The notes below the pieces were generated by a model that worked only from the letters and a program-made list of their open reading frames with translations, made no database searches and was not told the DNA's origin. From positions 165,326,172 through 165,390,171 of the forward strand of contig NC_073305.1 in NCBI RefSeq assembly GCF_027595985.1: a stretch of 64,000 bases of DNA, written 5' to 3'. Shown here one piece after another: positions 44,770 through 57,700 of this stretch; positions within the stretch are counted from its first letter, which is position 1, and every line of letters begins with the position of its first letter. The stretch is from Sorex araneus. Its lineage: Eukaryota; Chordata; Mammalia; Eulipotyphla; Soricidae. A program made the translations under genes and the position numbers.

Positions 44770-44935
44770 GATAAAGCCAAGGCTGAAAAGTGTGGTAGAA
44801 ACAGCATCTGGTTGTGGGGAGTCCCTCCCGACCATCATTGTAAAGTGGGGATTAATAACACATAGTTTTCAGGGTTCTTAGAATTGCAAGGATTCTCAAT
44901 AACGAATTGTAAACAAATGCTGGTTGGCTTCCCTT
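44770..44935 (+). repeat. Ancient MIR-like SINE
   Basis: 'attgtaaagtggggattaata', 'cagggttcttagaattgcaag' and 'tcaataacgaattgtaaac' follow the order of the MIR 3' half. It is strongly diverged. Confidence 0.5.
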
Positions 44936-45361
44936 CTTAGATTTGGGTGAACATACATCTGCTTAATATGATGCAGGAAATTTATGCTCCATGCAATAAC
45001 AGTGTTTCTCCCTTAAATTGCATTGAATGAAAGCTTTGTCCGAATTGGGCAGCCTTTGGTGGGTGGAATGAGCGCGGAACTGTGCGAGAGAGAGTATGGG
45101 GGGTGAGAAGGAGAGCTGGAAAATCCGAGGACTCGCCAGGACCCTAATTCTTTTGGATGTTTCATTCTTCCTTCTGTCCAGCAGGAACCAGTTTCCTCAT
45201 TAACCTTCTCAGATGTATATGACACCTGCCTTTTTTTTCTTCTAGTAACAAATTGTGGACTCTCTTTGACTTTTTGAGAGTTTCTTCCTTACACAGCTTC
45301 CAAATCACCCTTCTTATTGTATGGGCCCAACAGAACACAAAACAGGGCCACCTGAGTAAAT
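44936..45361. other. Intron 1 unique sequence
   Basis: Nothing recognised. Confidence 0.3.
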
Positions 45362-45375
45362 AAGAAACTTCACTG

Positions 45376-45536
45376 TGGGCTGGAGCTATAGTACAGCAGC
45401 AGGTAGGGCGTTAGCCTTGCACGCGGCTGATCCAGGTTCGATCCCCAGCATCCCACATGGTCCCCCGAGCACCACCAGGAGTAATTCCTGAGTGCAGAGC
45501 TGGGTGTGACCCAAAAAAGAAAAAAAAAAAGGAAAA
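45376..45536 (+). repeat. SOR-type SINE with internal deletion
   Basis: Perfect 14-bp duplication aagaaacttcactg at 45,362-45,375 and 45,537-45,550. About 22 bases of the body before the GTGTGACCC motif are missing. Confidence 0.9.
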
Positions 45537-45632
45537 AAGAAACTTCACTGAGCATTTGGGAACGTAGCTTATATGGTCAAGTTCATAGATAGAGCTTGTG
45601 TATGTGTGAGGCCTGGGTTAGATCTTCATTAT

Positions 45633-45805
45633 GATTATTTTGGCTTTTTGGGTCACACTGGCAATGCTCAGGGGTTACTTCTGGCTCTGCACTCAGGAAT
45701 TACCCTTGGCGGTACTCAGGGGACCATATGGGATGCTGGGAATCGAACCTGGGTTGGCCACGTGCAAGGTAAATGCCCTGCCCTCTGTGCTATCGCTCCA
45801 GCCCC
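45633..45805 (-). repeat. SOR-type SINE, perfect 13-bp duplication, no poly(A)
   Basis: agatcttcattat at 45,620-45,632 and 45,806-45,818. The expected A-tail is nearly absent ('gattattttggc'). Confidence 0.88.
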
Positions 45806-45818
45806 AGATCTTCATTAT

Positions 45819-46627
45819 TTTTCAGCACTCTTACCTCTTCAGCACTTCTAGGTGTTCCTTCTACAACAATTTAAGGGGGGGAGGGGCTTTGATGAGATAA
45901 AAATAGCTCTTCCCTTGGCCAAATTTATGGGTCCAGGTTTTTGAGAGTGCAGGTGACAGAAACTCAGATCAGCACCAAGCAAGCTTGGGAAGGATGGGGG
46001 GTGGTTCCTTGATTCCTGAGAGTGGAACCCAGGACTGAAACCCAATCAGTGTTTGATGGTTGAGTCGGTCTCAGTTAGCTTCATTCCTGGTAGGCCCTTC
46101 CCACGTGGTGGTTGTACTCATCAGGGCTGTGCGTCTTAAAACCAGTAGGAGAGTTGTGTTTTCATTCAATACTTCTGGCAACTTTTCAGGCTGAATCTCA
46201 TTGTTCTGGAAGGAAACACCTGCCTTCTGCCCCATCATTCTTGTGTGAACTGTAACTGGAATTTGGGCAAGGCTGTACCCAAGGTAAGTGGGGTTAGAGT
46301 CAAAAGGCCCTCTACAAACAAAATTTAGAACATTGGTTTCAAAGTTGTGGGGCTGCGTATTCACACACAAAACAAAATTAAACAAAACAGCATCACTATC
46401 CACCTCTGTGTTATCGTTATTTGTGGCTGGGTTTTGATACTTTATTATACTGGCTGTGTCCACAGCCTATCTTTGGCGTTTTTACTAATTTTCTTAATCT
46501 TAATATTTTGGATATATTGTCAGATATAATTTACATTAATGTGGTGTCTAATAAGTAGAAACTATACTTTTTATATTGGTTTTCTGTGAATACACTAGCC
46601 TATAGTTTTCCACTCTTTTTGTAGCAC
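45819..46627. other. Intron 1 unidentified sequence
   Basis: May include an old DNA transposon or LTR remnant; I cannot assign it. Confidence 0.25.
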
Positions 46628-46862
46628 TATGTAGCACTATCATCCCATTGGTCATGGATTTGCTCGAGCAGTCACCAGCAACGTATTTATTGTGAGACTT
46701 GTTACTGTTCTTGGCATATTGAATATGCCACGGGTAGCTTGCCAGGCTCTGCCTTGCAGGCGGGATACCCTTGGTAGCTTGCTGGGCTCTCTGAGAGTGG
46801 GCGGAGGAATCGAACCCGGTCGGCCGTGTGCAAGGCAAATACCCTACCCACTGTGCTATTGT
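46628..46862 (-). repeat. RTE-tailed chimeric SINE, short form
   Basis: RTE-derived end on the left (catcccattggtcatgg, gctcgagcagtcaccag), middle block, then head with B box. The tail is a 10-base unit, gtagcactat, repeated twice. The head stops within the A box. No clear duplication. Confidence 0.88.
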
Positions 46863-47025
46863 ATACAAGCTTATTTAATATTATACTTTTGTAATATTTA
46901 CAATATATTTATTATAAAATCACACATTTATAATATAATATTATATTGTATATAACATTAATCATGCTTAATTATAATATTATATATTTATAGTATTATA
47001 ATATTTAAATGATGTGAATATTCAT
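46863..47025. repeat. A/T-rich tract with local inverted repeats
   Basis: About 160 bases of nearly pure A+T with many TATAAT/ATTATA pairs. Confidence 0.6.
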
Positions 47026-47109
47026 GTAATATAGCAGATGGTTTAGTATGAGCTGATAGAAAAGTGAGGTACCAATCAATATCCTTTATTTAATATTCTT
47101 TTAAAAATA

Positions 47110-47263
47110 GTTTTGGAGGGCCACACCTGGCAGGCTTGGGGATGACTCCCTGGCTCTGTGGTCAGGGGTCACTCCTAGTGGTGCTGGGGGGACCATGCAG
47201 TGTTGTTAATTGAATCAAGACTCCTGCACGCAATCTCTAGCCCTTTGAACCATCTCCCCAGCC
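47110..47263 (-). repeat. Diverged SOR-like SINE
   Basis: 'gggccacacctggcaggc', 'gtcaggggtcactcctag' and 'accatctccccagcc'. Confidence 0.65.
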
Positions 47264-48689
47264 AGATGTCGTTCAAAAACAAAAAGTTATTAAAAAAAGT
47301 TATTAACAAAAAGTTATTTATAAACTATAAAAAGTTATTTCCTTTCCCCTATATGGTGTGAGTTTCATCTCTCCCTACCTGCTCTCTCCTGATTCCGCTG
47401 TTCCTCTTCTTTCACTTTCTGTTGCTGTTTGCTCCTTGACCTTCCTGTGTCTCTGACTGGATGCTCCTCCTCCTCCACCTCCTGCCACCTTTCCCTCCCC
47501 TTCACCCACTCTTCCTTCTCCTCCATCTCCCCTCCTCCATCCACCAGCACCCCTACCTCCTCTGTGTCCCCTCCCCCCTTAAATCAGCAACCCTGGCTAC
47601 ACCTCCCGCAGCTGTAATGCTCTCACCCCACCCTCCACTTTCCCAAAGGTTGTTACTTTGTTTCATCTAAAACCAGCATTTACTGGGGCTTGACTCTTGG
47701 TATCCTATCTGGAGGAGGAAGTTGTGTCTGAGCGGGAGATGGGGTGCGGGAGGTTAGCCAAGAAGGGAAGAAGAGTCAGAGTATGAGTCCAGGAGACTGT
47801 GTGCGTGAAGGCTGGGAGGGCGGAGACCAGGGGCATTTGATCGCTGAGAAGAAGCTCCGTGTAGTTGCCGCCTGGAGTTTAACAGGGAGCATGAGGGAGG
47901 CAGAACCCAACTCAGGGAGCCAAGCCAAGTCTCAGTGCTGATTTCTGCCGGCCTGTGCCTTCACCAGAGAGGAGTGGCCTTCCCCACAAGCTGTCCATGC
48001 AACTAGGTGGTCCTTGGCACTGCCCCGGGGGTGACTGCATCTGATCCGGATGGCCTTCGAATGTCCTCCGAGTGCTATCCTTGCAAAATGCGATAGGAGA
48101 GTGTGGTGTTTATTTTGCTTCCAGCTCCTACCCCAGGAAATGCTCCTTTTGTGCCTCGGCTTTTGTGCCCACTGTCCCCTGATGTACCACCCACCCTTCC
48201 TCACTGCCTACGGGGTCCGCTCCCCACCCAGAGACTGCTGCAACGCCTTTGCTGGCTTGCCCCCCTGGGCACTCACCACTCCCAGGGGATTTGTTCTGTC
48301 ACTTTCCCAAGCCTTTAATTAAGTGCTTCTGGAGCAGGAACTACTTCCTCAGATCTGATGTTATCCTTGGATATTAGGGGCCAAACAGCATCCTGGGGAA
48401 TATGGGCATAGAGTTAACAGCGGCTTGGAGAGTCACTGCATTCTCCTCAGTGGTCTGCCGACTCAGAGCGGGGGCTTCCACAAGGGGCTGTTTTCATGAT
48501 TGAGAGGGAAAATGGAGGGTCTCTAATGCTATGTACGTTTTACAGTAGGAGTTTTAGAAGATGAAAGTGGTAGATCAATGGTGACCAATGATCCATGAAA
48601 TAAAGGACTCTGGGGTTATCAAGAGCGGGGATGAAATGTGGATGTTGTAATAATGCAGAGTTATTTTGTTTTTTTCCTCCCTCGGGAAG
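47264..48689. other. End of intron 1, unique sequence
   Basis: G+C is moderate at 47,380-48,350 and includes a CTCC-rich stretch at 47,460-47,550. No exon or recent repeat is supported. It may hold old L2-like sequence. Confidence 0.3.
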
Positions 48690-48752
48690 CCATGAATGTG
48701 GATCACGAAGTTAACCTCTTGGTGGAGGAAATTCATCGTCTGGGTTCAAAAA
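48690..48752 (+). other. ABRACL: ABRACL exon 2 (first coding exon)
   Basis: 63 bases from the acceptor (tcgggaag|cc) to the strong donor a|gtaagt. The acceptor has a 25-base T/C-rich tract. The exon ends in codon phase 1. Confidence 0.92.
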
Positions 48753-51700
48753 GTAAGTATTCAGCCACAGGGAAATGGTATAGGATTTAAGGCACTTGCT
48801 TTACATGCAGCCGACCCTGGTTTGACCTCTGGACTGCATGTGGTTCTCTGAGCATTGCCATGACTAAGCCCCAAGCATGGCTGAGTATGACCCTGAAATT
48901 CAATAACCAACAAAAGTAAGCGTTGAGTTGGAGAGAGAGCATGTGTTTCCCTGAGTATTACCGTGACTAACCGTCAAGCATGGCTGGGTATGGCCCCCCA
49001 ATCCAAAAACCAACGAAAGTAAGTGTTGGGTTCAAGAGAGCATAGGAGGTAAAGTGCTTGCCTCTTATTTTATATATAAGATATATAAGATTCCCTGAGT
49101 ACTGCCAGGAGTCATTCCTGAGAACAGAGCCAAGAATAGCTCCTGACACTGCCAGGTGTGGCCCAAGCTTTCCCCTCTCCCAAAGAAAAATAAAAAGTAC
49201 TTACTTACTTCTGGGGCTGGAGCGATAGCACAGCGGGTAGGTGTTTACCTTGCATGTGGCCAACCAGGGTTTGATTCCCAGCATCCCATATGGTCCCCTG
49301 AGCACCACCAGGGGTGATTCCTGAATGCAGAGCCAGGAGTAACCCCTGTGCATCACCAGGTGTGACCCAAAAGGCAAAAAAAAAAAAAGAAAAAAAAAAG
49401 TAAATATTCTGACATGAATACCTAGTACCTTGTGTCCTCAGAGCAGACACAACCGAATTTGTAGTAGGAACCTAGGAAGGGCTCACCTAAGGCTTCAGGA
49501 CCACTGGAGAAAAGCTAAGAGCAGGCAGGTGAGAACTACCTTCAGCTGGGAAGTGGTTTCCCAAGACACCAGGCCTTTGGGTTACTGTGATTCTGGGGCA
49601 GAGTATGATGGAACTATTTCATTATCCTTACATTGGAATTAAGGTGCTGATTTAATCTGGCTGCAGAGCAAATGGGTGGAATCATATTCAAATTTCTGTT
49701 GTCATCATTTTTCAGACTTCCAAAGAATTAGGGACTCAGACTGACACAAAACTGAATGACTCCTGTTTTTTCAGACTCTTGAGTTTTGTGCGTCTGGGCA
49801 CGTGCGAACTCAGAGCTGGATTCGCCCGTCCTCATCCCGCCTTTCACAGCAGCTTGCAGGTAGCTGCTGGTGAAGTCACTGCAATTAGTGAGGCGTGGAT
49901 GGTGTAAATCTTTGTCCTCTTCGGAGTGAAAGCCACTGCTTCCTTGCAGCTTTCAGTAGTTTATGCCTCTCAGAGAAGAAATGTTAAAGTTGGGGGAATC
50001 TTTTTCAGAGTTTCAAGAGCAATAGATGCATTTAGCAACAGCCAGGATAATGGGATTTAAAGTTTAGTAACATCATATAGGTGAAAAGAAATTTTAAAAA
50101 AGGTAACTCATGGTCAGTGCAATAGTATGGCTGGTAGGGCATTCGCCTTCCATGTGGTTTGACCCAGGTTTGGTCCCCAGCACCCTGGAATGGTCTCCCA
50201 AGCTCACCGGGAGTGATCTCTGAGCTCAAAGTCAGGAGTAAGCCCTGAACACCTCTGGATGTGGCCCCAAACAAAAAAAAAATCAGCAAAAAGGTACCTC
50301 AGGAGAACCGTTGTGTTCGTATAGCTTGATTCTCCTTTCTCTTCGTTGTGTTTGCTGAAATAACAGGGTTATATCTTACTGTTTCACTAGTCAAACTGAA
50401 ATAACAGGGCATGCTCTGAAAAACGCCAATAAGCCGTTCACAGTAAATGTCCCTATATCAGTTTGCTATTACTGCTCTATTAGCAGTGACATCCTATTTA
50501 ATATCTTGACAGTGATGTAGTTGATGCGTCTGACTTAGCTTTGTTCAGCTACTATAACAAAATGCCCCTGGGCTGGAGAGAGAGTACATGGGTAAGGCTT
50601 CTGCCTTGCATGCAGCTGACCCTGCATCAATCCCTGGCTCTGCATACGGTCTCTTGAGCTCTGCCGGGAGGAATCTCTGAGTATAGAGCTAGAAGGAAGA
50701 CTGTGCACAACTGCTGGGTGTGGTGCGCAGTACCTCCCTTCAAACAGCCTTCCCTTCCTCCCTGCTGTCCCCTCCCCCCCCGCCCGCCCCCAAGAATACC
50801 CAACTTCACAGACTCATCCAGATGGTCTGGGATAATCTCTGTATTTCAGGATCTTAATTTAATTATATCTTCAAAAAGCAGGTAAGATAAAATTCATGGG
50901 GGTGTGGGATTAGGATATTAGGGGTTCTTTTAATTTAATTTTAGGGACTGGAGTGATAGTACAGCAGGTAGGGCGTTTGCCTTGCACACAGCCAACCCGG
51001 GTTCAATTCCCAGCATCCCATATGGTCCCCCGAGCACCTCCAGGAGTAATTCCTGAGTGCAAAGTCAGAAGTAACCGCTGAGCATCGCTGGGTGTGACCC
51101 AAAAAGAAAAAATAAACAAACAAACAAACTTGAAAAATTAATTTAACTTTAGTTTTATAAAGTGGTTCACAAGTTACATTTAATATTCAAACACTAGTCC
51201 CACCACCATTGCACCTTCCCACCACCATATTTTGTATATTTTCATCCCGAACCCCAACCCCTGCCCCAAAGAAGAATCAAAATAATTTATTTTTTACTGT
51301 TGTTATAAATAAACTGCTGAAAGTGCTCCAAAAAAGTTTCTTTAGAGGAAAGTGTGGGGAAAGTGTGTGAAAATTGTACTTCACCTAGGGACCATTAATC
51401 CCTTCTATAAGAGATTAGAATGTTGTTAAAGGTTGAGACTTGTGGTGTGCTTTTATATATATATGTATATATATGTATGTATATATATCTGTATATATAT
51501 ATCTGTAAAAATATATTTCCCTCTAAAATTGGTTGCCTTCTACTTCAAACTTCATCAAATGTGGTGTGCTATTCTTGAAATGTAAGTGGTGTGAGGTATG
51601 AGATGTCCAGGAATAGGTTCACTCGTGGGTGAGGCTCAGCCCGAGCGTGTGGAGAGAGGCTGTGAGCACGACTGTGGTTGGGTTCTGGAGGTTTTCGGCT

Positions 51701-54700
51701 GCCAGGGCTGGGTTGGGGCGGGGAGGGGCCTCACCCCACCCCCCTCGGGGCGCCTCAAATGAAACAGCCTGGCGTGAGGTCCAGCGGCATCGCTATTGCG
51801 AGTCGCTTTATGCTCTCTTCCAAGAGATTTTTGGATATTAGGCTTGGAGGGCCAGTATTCTTCCAATCACCTCCCCTTTTTCGGTCTTCTTTAATAACCT
51901 TATTTTTACAAGGCAGCTTAGTCATCATTACTGAGCTATACCAAGAGAAGATAAAGTAGGCAGATAGAAGTTTATGTTGCCTCAACAATCAAGAGAGCTG
52001 AGTTGGACACTGTTGTACGTGTGTACATGCCACACACTGTGATAGACTCACGTTGGATAAGGTGTTTTTCTTTTCCTAAGCAATGTTAGTTGAGAAAAAT
52101 CGATCACTAGGCAATTATTCAGAAAAAAAAATAGTACAAACAGGGGCTGGAGTGATAGCACAGCAGGTAGGGCATTTGCCTTGCATGCGGCCAACCCGGG
52201 TTTGATTCCCAGCATCCCATATGGTTCCCTGAGCACCACCAGGGGTGGTTCCTGAGTGCAGAGCCAGGAGTGACCCCTATGCATCAATGAGTGTGACCCA
52301 CAAAGCAAAAAAAATAAACTAGTATGAACAACTGTGGAGTACTCTGTTTCTCTGCACAATTCCCAAGTGCCTCATTATTGAAACTGGTGGTCGGGGGCAC
52401 CCAGTGAATTCCTTGACTGGCAGGAAGGACTGCGGTGTGGAAGACCGGTCTGCTGGGGAGGAAATGCAGGAGTGGAGTTGGCATTTTTGTAGAATTCTGA
52501 GTAAGCGGTGAAGAATGGTGTTTATTTAATTCTCCAATTAAAGGAATAATTGATCCGGATTCTGGTTTCCTCTCCCCCTTCTCACCATGCACCTGTGGTG
52601 GAAGTTTTGTTGCTGTTTTTCTTTCTTTTTCTGGGCTGTACCCAGAAAAGGGTACTGCTTGGGGGCTGCTCTGAGCTCTATGCGAGGGATTAGGGGTAGA
52701 GAACAGGGGGGTTTGTGGTGCCAGGGATGGAAACTGGATGTGCAAATGGTGTCCCACGTGCAGAACATCTGCTTAGCCGTCTCTCAGGCCAGTAGTGGCA
52801 ATAGAAGTTTGGAGAGGTTTATTTTTTTTTCTTTTAATCCCAGCGGTAATCTCTTTTTTGGTTTAGGGGCTCCACTTGGTAATACTCAGGGGCCACTCTC
52901 AATTCTGTGCTTGCGGGTCGCTCCAGCAGTGCTCAGGGTGACATGTGGGGTTGAGCATTCAGCTGGGATCTCCCAAGATATACAGCGTGTGCTCAGCCCA
53001 TTGAACTATTGCCCTGGCCCTGGATGGTTAAACATCTTAAGGGTGTCTTTGCGAAGATTTGTAGGATTTCCTTTTCTCTTGGCTCTTTCTCCATGTCAGC
53101 TTAGTAGTCAGGTTTAACTAGCATTAAAGCTTCTCAGTTTTGGGGGGCTGGGAATAGCTCAAGAGGGGGAGCAAATGTCTAGCATGTGCAACTCCCTGAA
53201 TTCAGTCCCAGGCACTGCATGGCCCTCTAAGCTCTGCAGGTCTGACCCGAGTGGCCCCAGTAGTGCCAAGTGTAGCCTCTATAAAACAAAATAAAATAGA
53301 GAAGAAGTCTAACCTCTGCATCACTAGAATAGTATTGTTATTCTACTAGGGTAAACTGAAATGTCTCTTCAACATTAGCAGCTTTACAAACTAGAAGACT
53401 ACAGAGTAATTATTGTTCCTTCTGTGAGGGTGAAAATACTTGGAACACTGCAACTTGACCAGACCTCTTGACCGCCCTGCTGCTGCTAATACATGACTTA
53501 ATAGAGTTGGAGAGCATCTATGGAAAGGGGTTGTCTATTGACATGTTATCATTAATTATTTAAGTTGTCTCCAGAATAATGTTGATCAATCTGAATTTTG
53601 ACTCTGATGGCTGATCTGGGACCAGTCGAACTAGGATGTCTTAGATGAGGCTGACAAGGATGAATTTGGTTTTACCTGTTACTTTGGAAATAAAAAAAAA
53701 ATTTATAGTTATTTCTCATCCTGTAGAAAATGATGGAGTGGTTGAAGGTTATTTGGAGCTTTAAATTCATTCATTCAACAAATATTTTTCGAGTGCTCTC
53801 TGTGTACTCAAGTGCAGGAAATGTGAGATTGAGCAAAATTCCATCTCATGCTAGAAAGTGGTTAGGGTTGGGGGCTATGGGGAAATCTGGGGGTGAATGC
53901 CGGCTTTTCTCTTTTTGTGACTGTTGTGTGAGCTTGGAAACTTTACCAAACATTTCTCTGCCTTGTTTTTCTTACTAATAAAAAAATCACCTTCTATTTC
54001 AATGATATTAAAGACCCCGTTTTTCCATACTTCAAAGTCTACAGGATGTATCTTACAATACATAGTGTACAATAGTTGAATTGGCAGTTTAATTGGAACC
54101 AAAAAAAAAAAAGATGGCTCTTGGATCAATTTCTCTTAGTAATTGAAGCAAAATTAATTTATTAAATTTTAATGACTGTAAAATGCATTGGACAGTCCTA
54201 GCAACATGACACATACTTAATAAACGATAGTGATTATCATTGTAATTGATGGTGAATGCTTTGATAGACATGTACTCCATTTGATTTTATCATTTCTTTG
54301 GGGTTTCTGGGCCACACCCAGCAAGAGCTCAGCATCTACTCCCGGTTCTGGCTTAGGGGTCATTTCTGCTGGAGCTCGGGGTCCCTGCAGTACTGGGATA
54401 AGACCCGGAACTTGGGCGCACAGTGCATGCACTCTGGCCTTTTGAGCTGTGTCTCTGGCCTCTGATAGGGACTCAACTCTGGAAGAAGAAATTACGGTGA
54501 ACTTCTTGAAACCTCTCAGATAAGGGAATGCTTGAGTCCAATTCCATAGAAAAAGGAATTAGCAGGGCAGGACGCTGAGATGCTTGAGCAGAATATCCAG
54601 GAGAGCTCTTATGTTGCCTGTTGTAGCAAGATTTCAACTCTCCCCCAGCCCCATTTATTTGTGGTGTGCCAGGCATTGAACTGAGGTTTTTAGCTTACTA

Positions 54701-57700
54701 CTGAGCCACATCCCTGGCCCTGATTTCCTTTACTTTCTAGCAGGGAGAGGTAGGTGGTGTGAATCTACACCCGAAGCTGCTCAGGGGACCATGCATGCAG
54801 TGCCCAGATCCAACTTGGGGCGCCCACAATTAAAGTATGGATCCCAGCCCTTCGAGCCGTCTCCCCAGCCCCATAATAATTCTTTTTGAGTGCATCCAAA
54901 TTATTGGGCTGGTGGTTAGGTGAGAGACAAGTGCACGAGCCTTTAAAACTATTTTTTTCTGTGGGGCCACACAGTCCACTTTATTGGAAGATGACAGAGA
55001 GCCATGAAATTATTAAAACAGGGCCAGAGAGATAACACTGCCAGAAAGGCACCTGCCTTGCACAGGTCTGACCCTGGTTTGACCCTTGACACTGCATATG
55101 GTCCGATCACTGCCAGGAGTGAACTCTGAGGACAGTGCCAGGAGGAAGCCCCTAAGCAGCAATTCCTCTCATCTCATCCCTGCCCTTAACCCGCCTCCCC
55201 TCCTCCCCCCCAAGTTAAAGTAGAAGGAAAACACTCAGGTTTGCAATTTTTAATTTTTTTTTTTTAATTTTGGACAAACCCAGTGGTGCTTAAGGGAGGC
55301 TGTGCTTGGGGGAACCACGCAGTGTCAAGAATCAAACCTAGGGTAGGGCATTTGCCTTGCACAAGGCCGACCCAGGTTCAATCCCCCAGCATCCCATATG
55401 GTCCCCCAGCACTGCCAGGAGTAAATCCTGAATACAGAGGTAGGAGGAGTAATCCCTGAGCATCGATGGGTATGACCCAAAAAGAAAAAAAAAAGAAAAG
55501 AACCAAACCTAATCAAATCATAGTATAGCAGATAATGCAATCTTGCACGTGGCTGATCCAGGTTCGATCCCAGCGTCCCACATGGTCCCCTGAGCACTGC
55601 CAAGAGCGATCCCTGAGTGCAGAGCCAGGAGTAACTCCTGAACACTGCCACATGTGGCCTCCAAAATAAGCAAACAAATGGAAGTCTTGAGTGCGGAGAA
55701 TCAAACCCAGGTATCCTGCATGCAAAGTCTGTCCTTAGCCTTGATCTCTCCAAGCCTTTGCTAGATTTATTTTGAAAAACTCTGAGCCATCCTTCCCTTT
55801 ATTTTCTTTATGAGGACTATATGCAGCAGTTCTGGGGGGCCCAGGACTGGGCTTAAGGCCACTCTCAATGATGACCACCCTTGCATTGCTTGGGTGTGGA
55901 ATGTCCTGCTCTACTGGATGTTGAGCTCGGGGTGTCCCACATATAAGGCATGTGCTCTATCTCTTAAGGTATGTTCCAGACTCATATTCCCCTTTGTGGT
56001 GTTTTTAGGACATACCAACTGGTGCTCAGGGCTTACTCCTGACACTGTGCTCACGAGTCATCACTCCTGGCAGGCTCAGAGGACCATCGGGGATGCTGGG
56101 GTTTCCACCTGGGTCAGCTGTGCAAGGCAAACACCCTGCCCCGTGTACTACACTTCCAACGATCTTCTTTAAAGTCCAGAAGTTTCCTCTCATTGTTGTA
56201 GCTCTGAGTCATCTTGCCTTCCGAACTATCGGATGCAGGATTTTTGCTGTTCACGACATCCTGCTGTTTGATCCGGGCGATTTGCTTGTTCAGTGTTTAT
56301 TTCTTCTTTCCTCATGGGAATTAAAGCTACTTCTCTGAGACCTTGCAAGTGTTTTTAGAAAGTGATCTAGTAAGTGCTCTTTTTTTCTGCCTCTAGTATC
56401 TAGCACAATAGAGAAATCTGTTAAGCTTTGGTTTGGGGGACTCAGGAATGCTTGGCAGTGGCGTGGTGCCTCTCACTGGAATGACCAGCCTCTTGATGCT
56501 GGAAGCAGGCAGGGGTTCAAGCCTGTAGACAGGCAGATACAAACCCCCAGTGAGAGGTTCACCTTTAACTCTTGAGTTTTCAGTTGATTTATTTAGTTTT
56601 TAAATGCAGATCCACTCTGTGTTGACCTGAATTTTTTTTTCTTCTTGCTTTTTTGGGTCACACCTGGCAATGTACAGGGGTTACTCCTGGCTCTGCACTG
56701 AGGAATTACTCCTGGCAGTGCTCAGGGGACCATATGGGATGCTGGGAATCGAACCCAGATAGGCCGCCTGAAAGGCAAATGCCCTACCCGCTGTGCTATC
56801 GCTCCAGCCCCTTAAAATTTTTTTTTAACTGGTTTAAAGGACTAAAGAGTTAGTACAGGGTTGAAGGCTCCTGCCTTATGTATAGCTGACTCTTGTTTGA
56901 TCCTCAGCATGGCATATCACTGTATCACTGTCATCCCATTGCTCATTGATTTGCTCAAGCGGGCACCAGTAACATCTCCATTGTGAGACTTGTTACTGTT
57001 TTTGGCATATCGAATACGCCACGGGTAGCTTGCCAGGCTCTGCCATGCAGGAGGGATATTCTCAGTAGCTTTCCGGGCTCTCCGAGAGGGACGGAGGAAT
57101 TGAACCGGGTGGGCCGCATGCAAGGCAAACGCCCTAGCCGCTGTGCTATCATAACCATAGCATGGCATATGGTTCTCTGAATACTGCCAAGGCTCAGTCC
57201 TCAGCACAGAGCCAGGAATAGTGCCCGAGCACTGCCAGGTGTGGCACAAACCCCCACCCCACACCAATATCTGAGGTTTTCTTGTGAGCATTTTAAGGAA
57301 TAGAATACAGGTGGGAAGAAGAGAAATTTTCCAGAAACTCTGGCCCCACACGTGCATAGCATCTCCTATTATCACATGACTCATCAGAGTGGCACTTTTG
57401 TTAGAATTAATGTCCCCATGTTGTCACATTATCACTCGGTGTTTGTAGCTTATATTAAAGTTCAGTCTTAGAAGTGTGCCTGCTCTAGTTTGAGCAAATG
57501 TAAAGGAACCTGTATCTTCTATCATAGGATCCTACGGCCTCTTCAGTCCTTTAACAATCCTCTGTGTTCTGTCTTTTCACCTCTCTCCTACCTCTGAAAA
57601 CCAACAATCTTTTTATTATCTCTAATGTTTGGAATTTTCTAGAATGTCATATAGTAGGGGTGGCGGGTGGAGCAGGGAGGAGAGAGAGAGAGTATAGAGG

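Larger units (their letters stand above)
43197..48689 (+). other. ABRACL: ABRACL intron 1 (predicted, 5,493 bases)
   Basis: Runs from the donor at 43,197 to the acceptor AG at 48,688-48,689, preceded by a pyrimidine tract. It contains three SOR SINEs, a chimeric SINE, a diverged SINE, a MIR and unidentified sequence. Confidence 0.55.
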
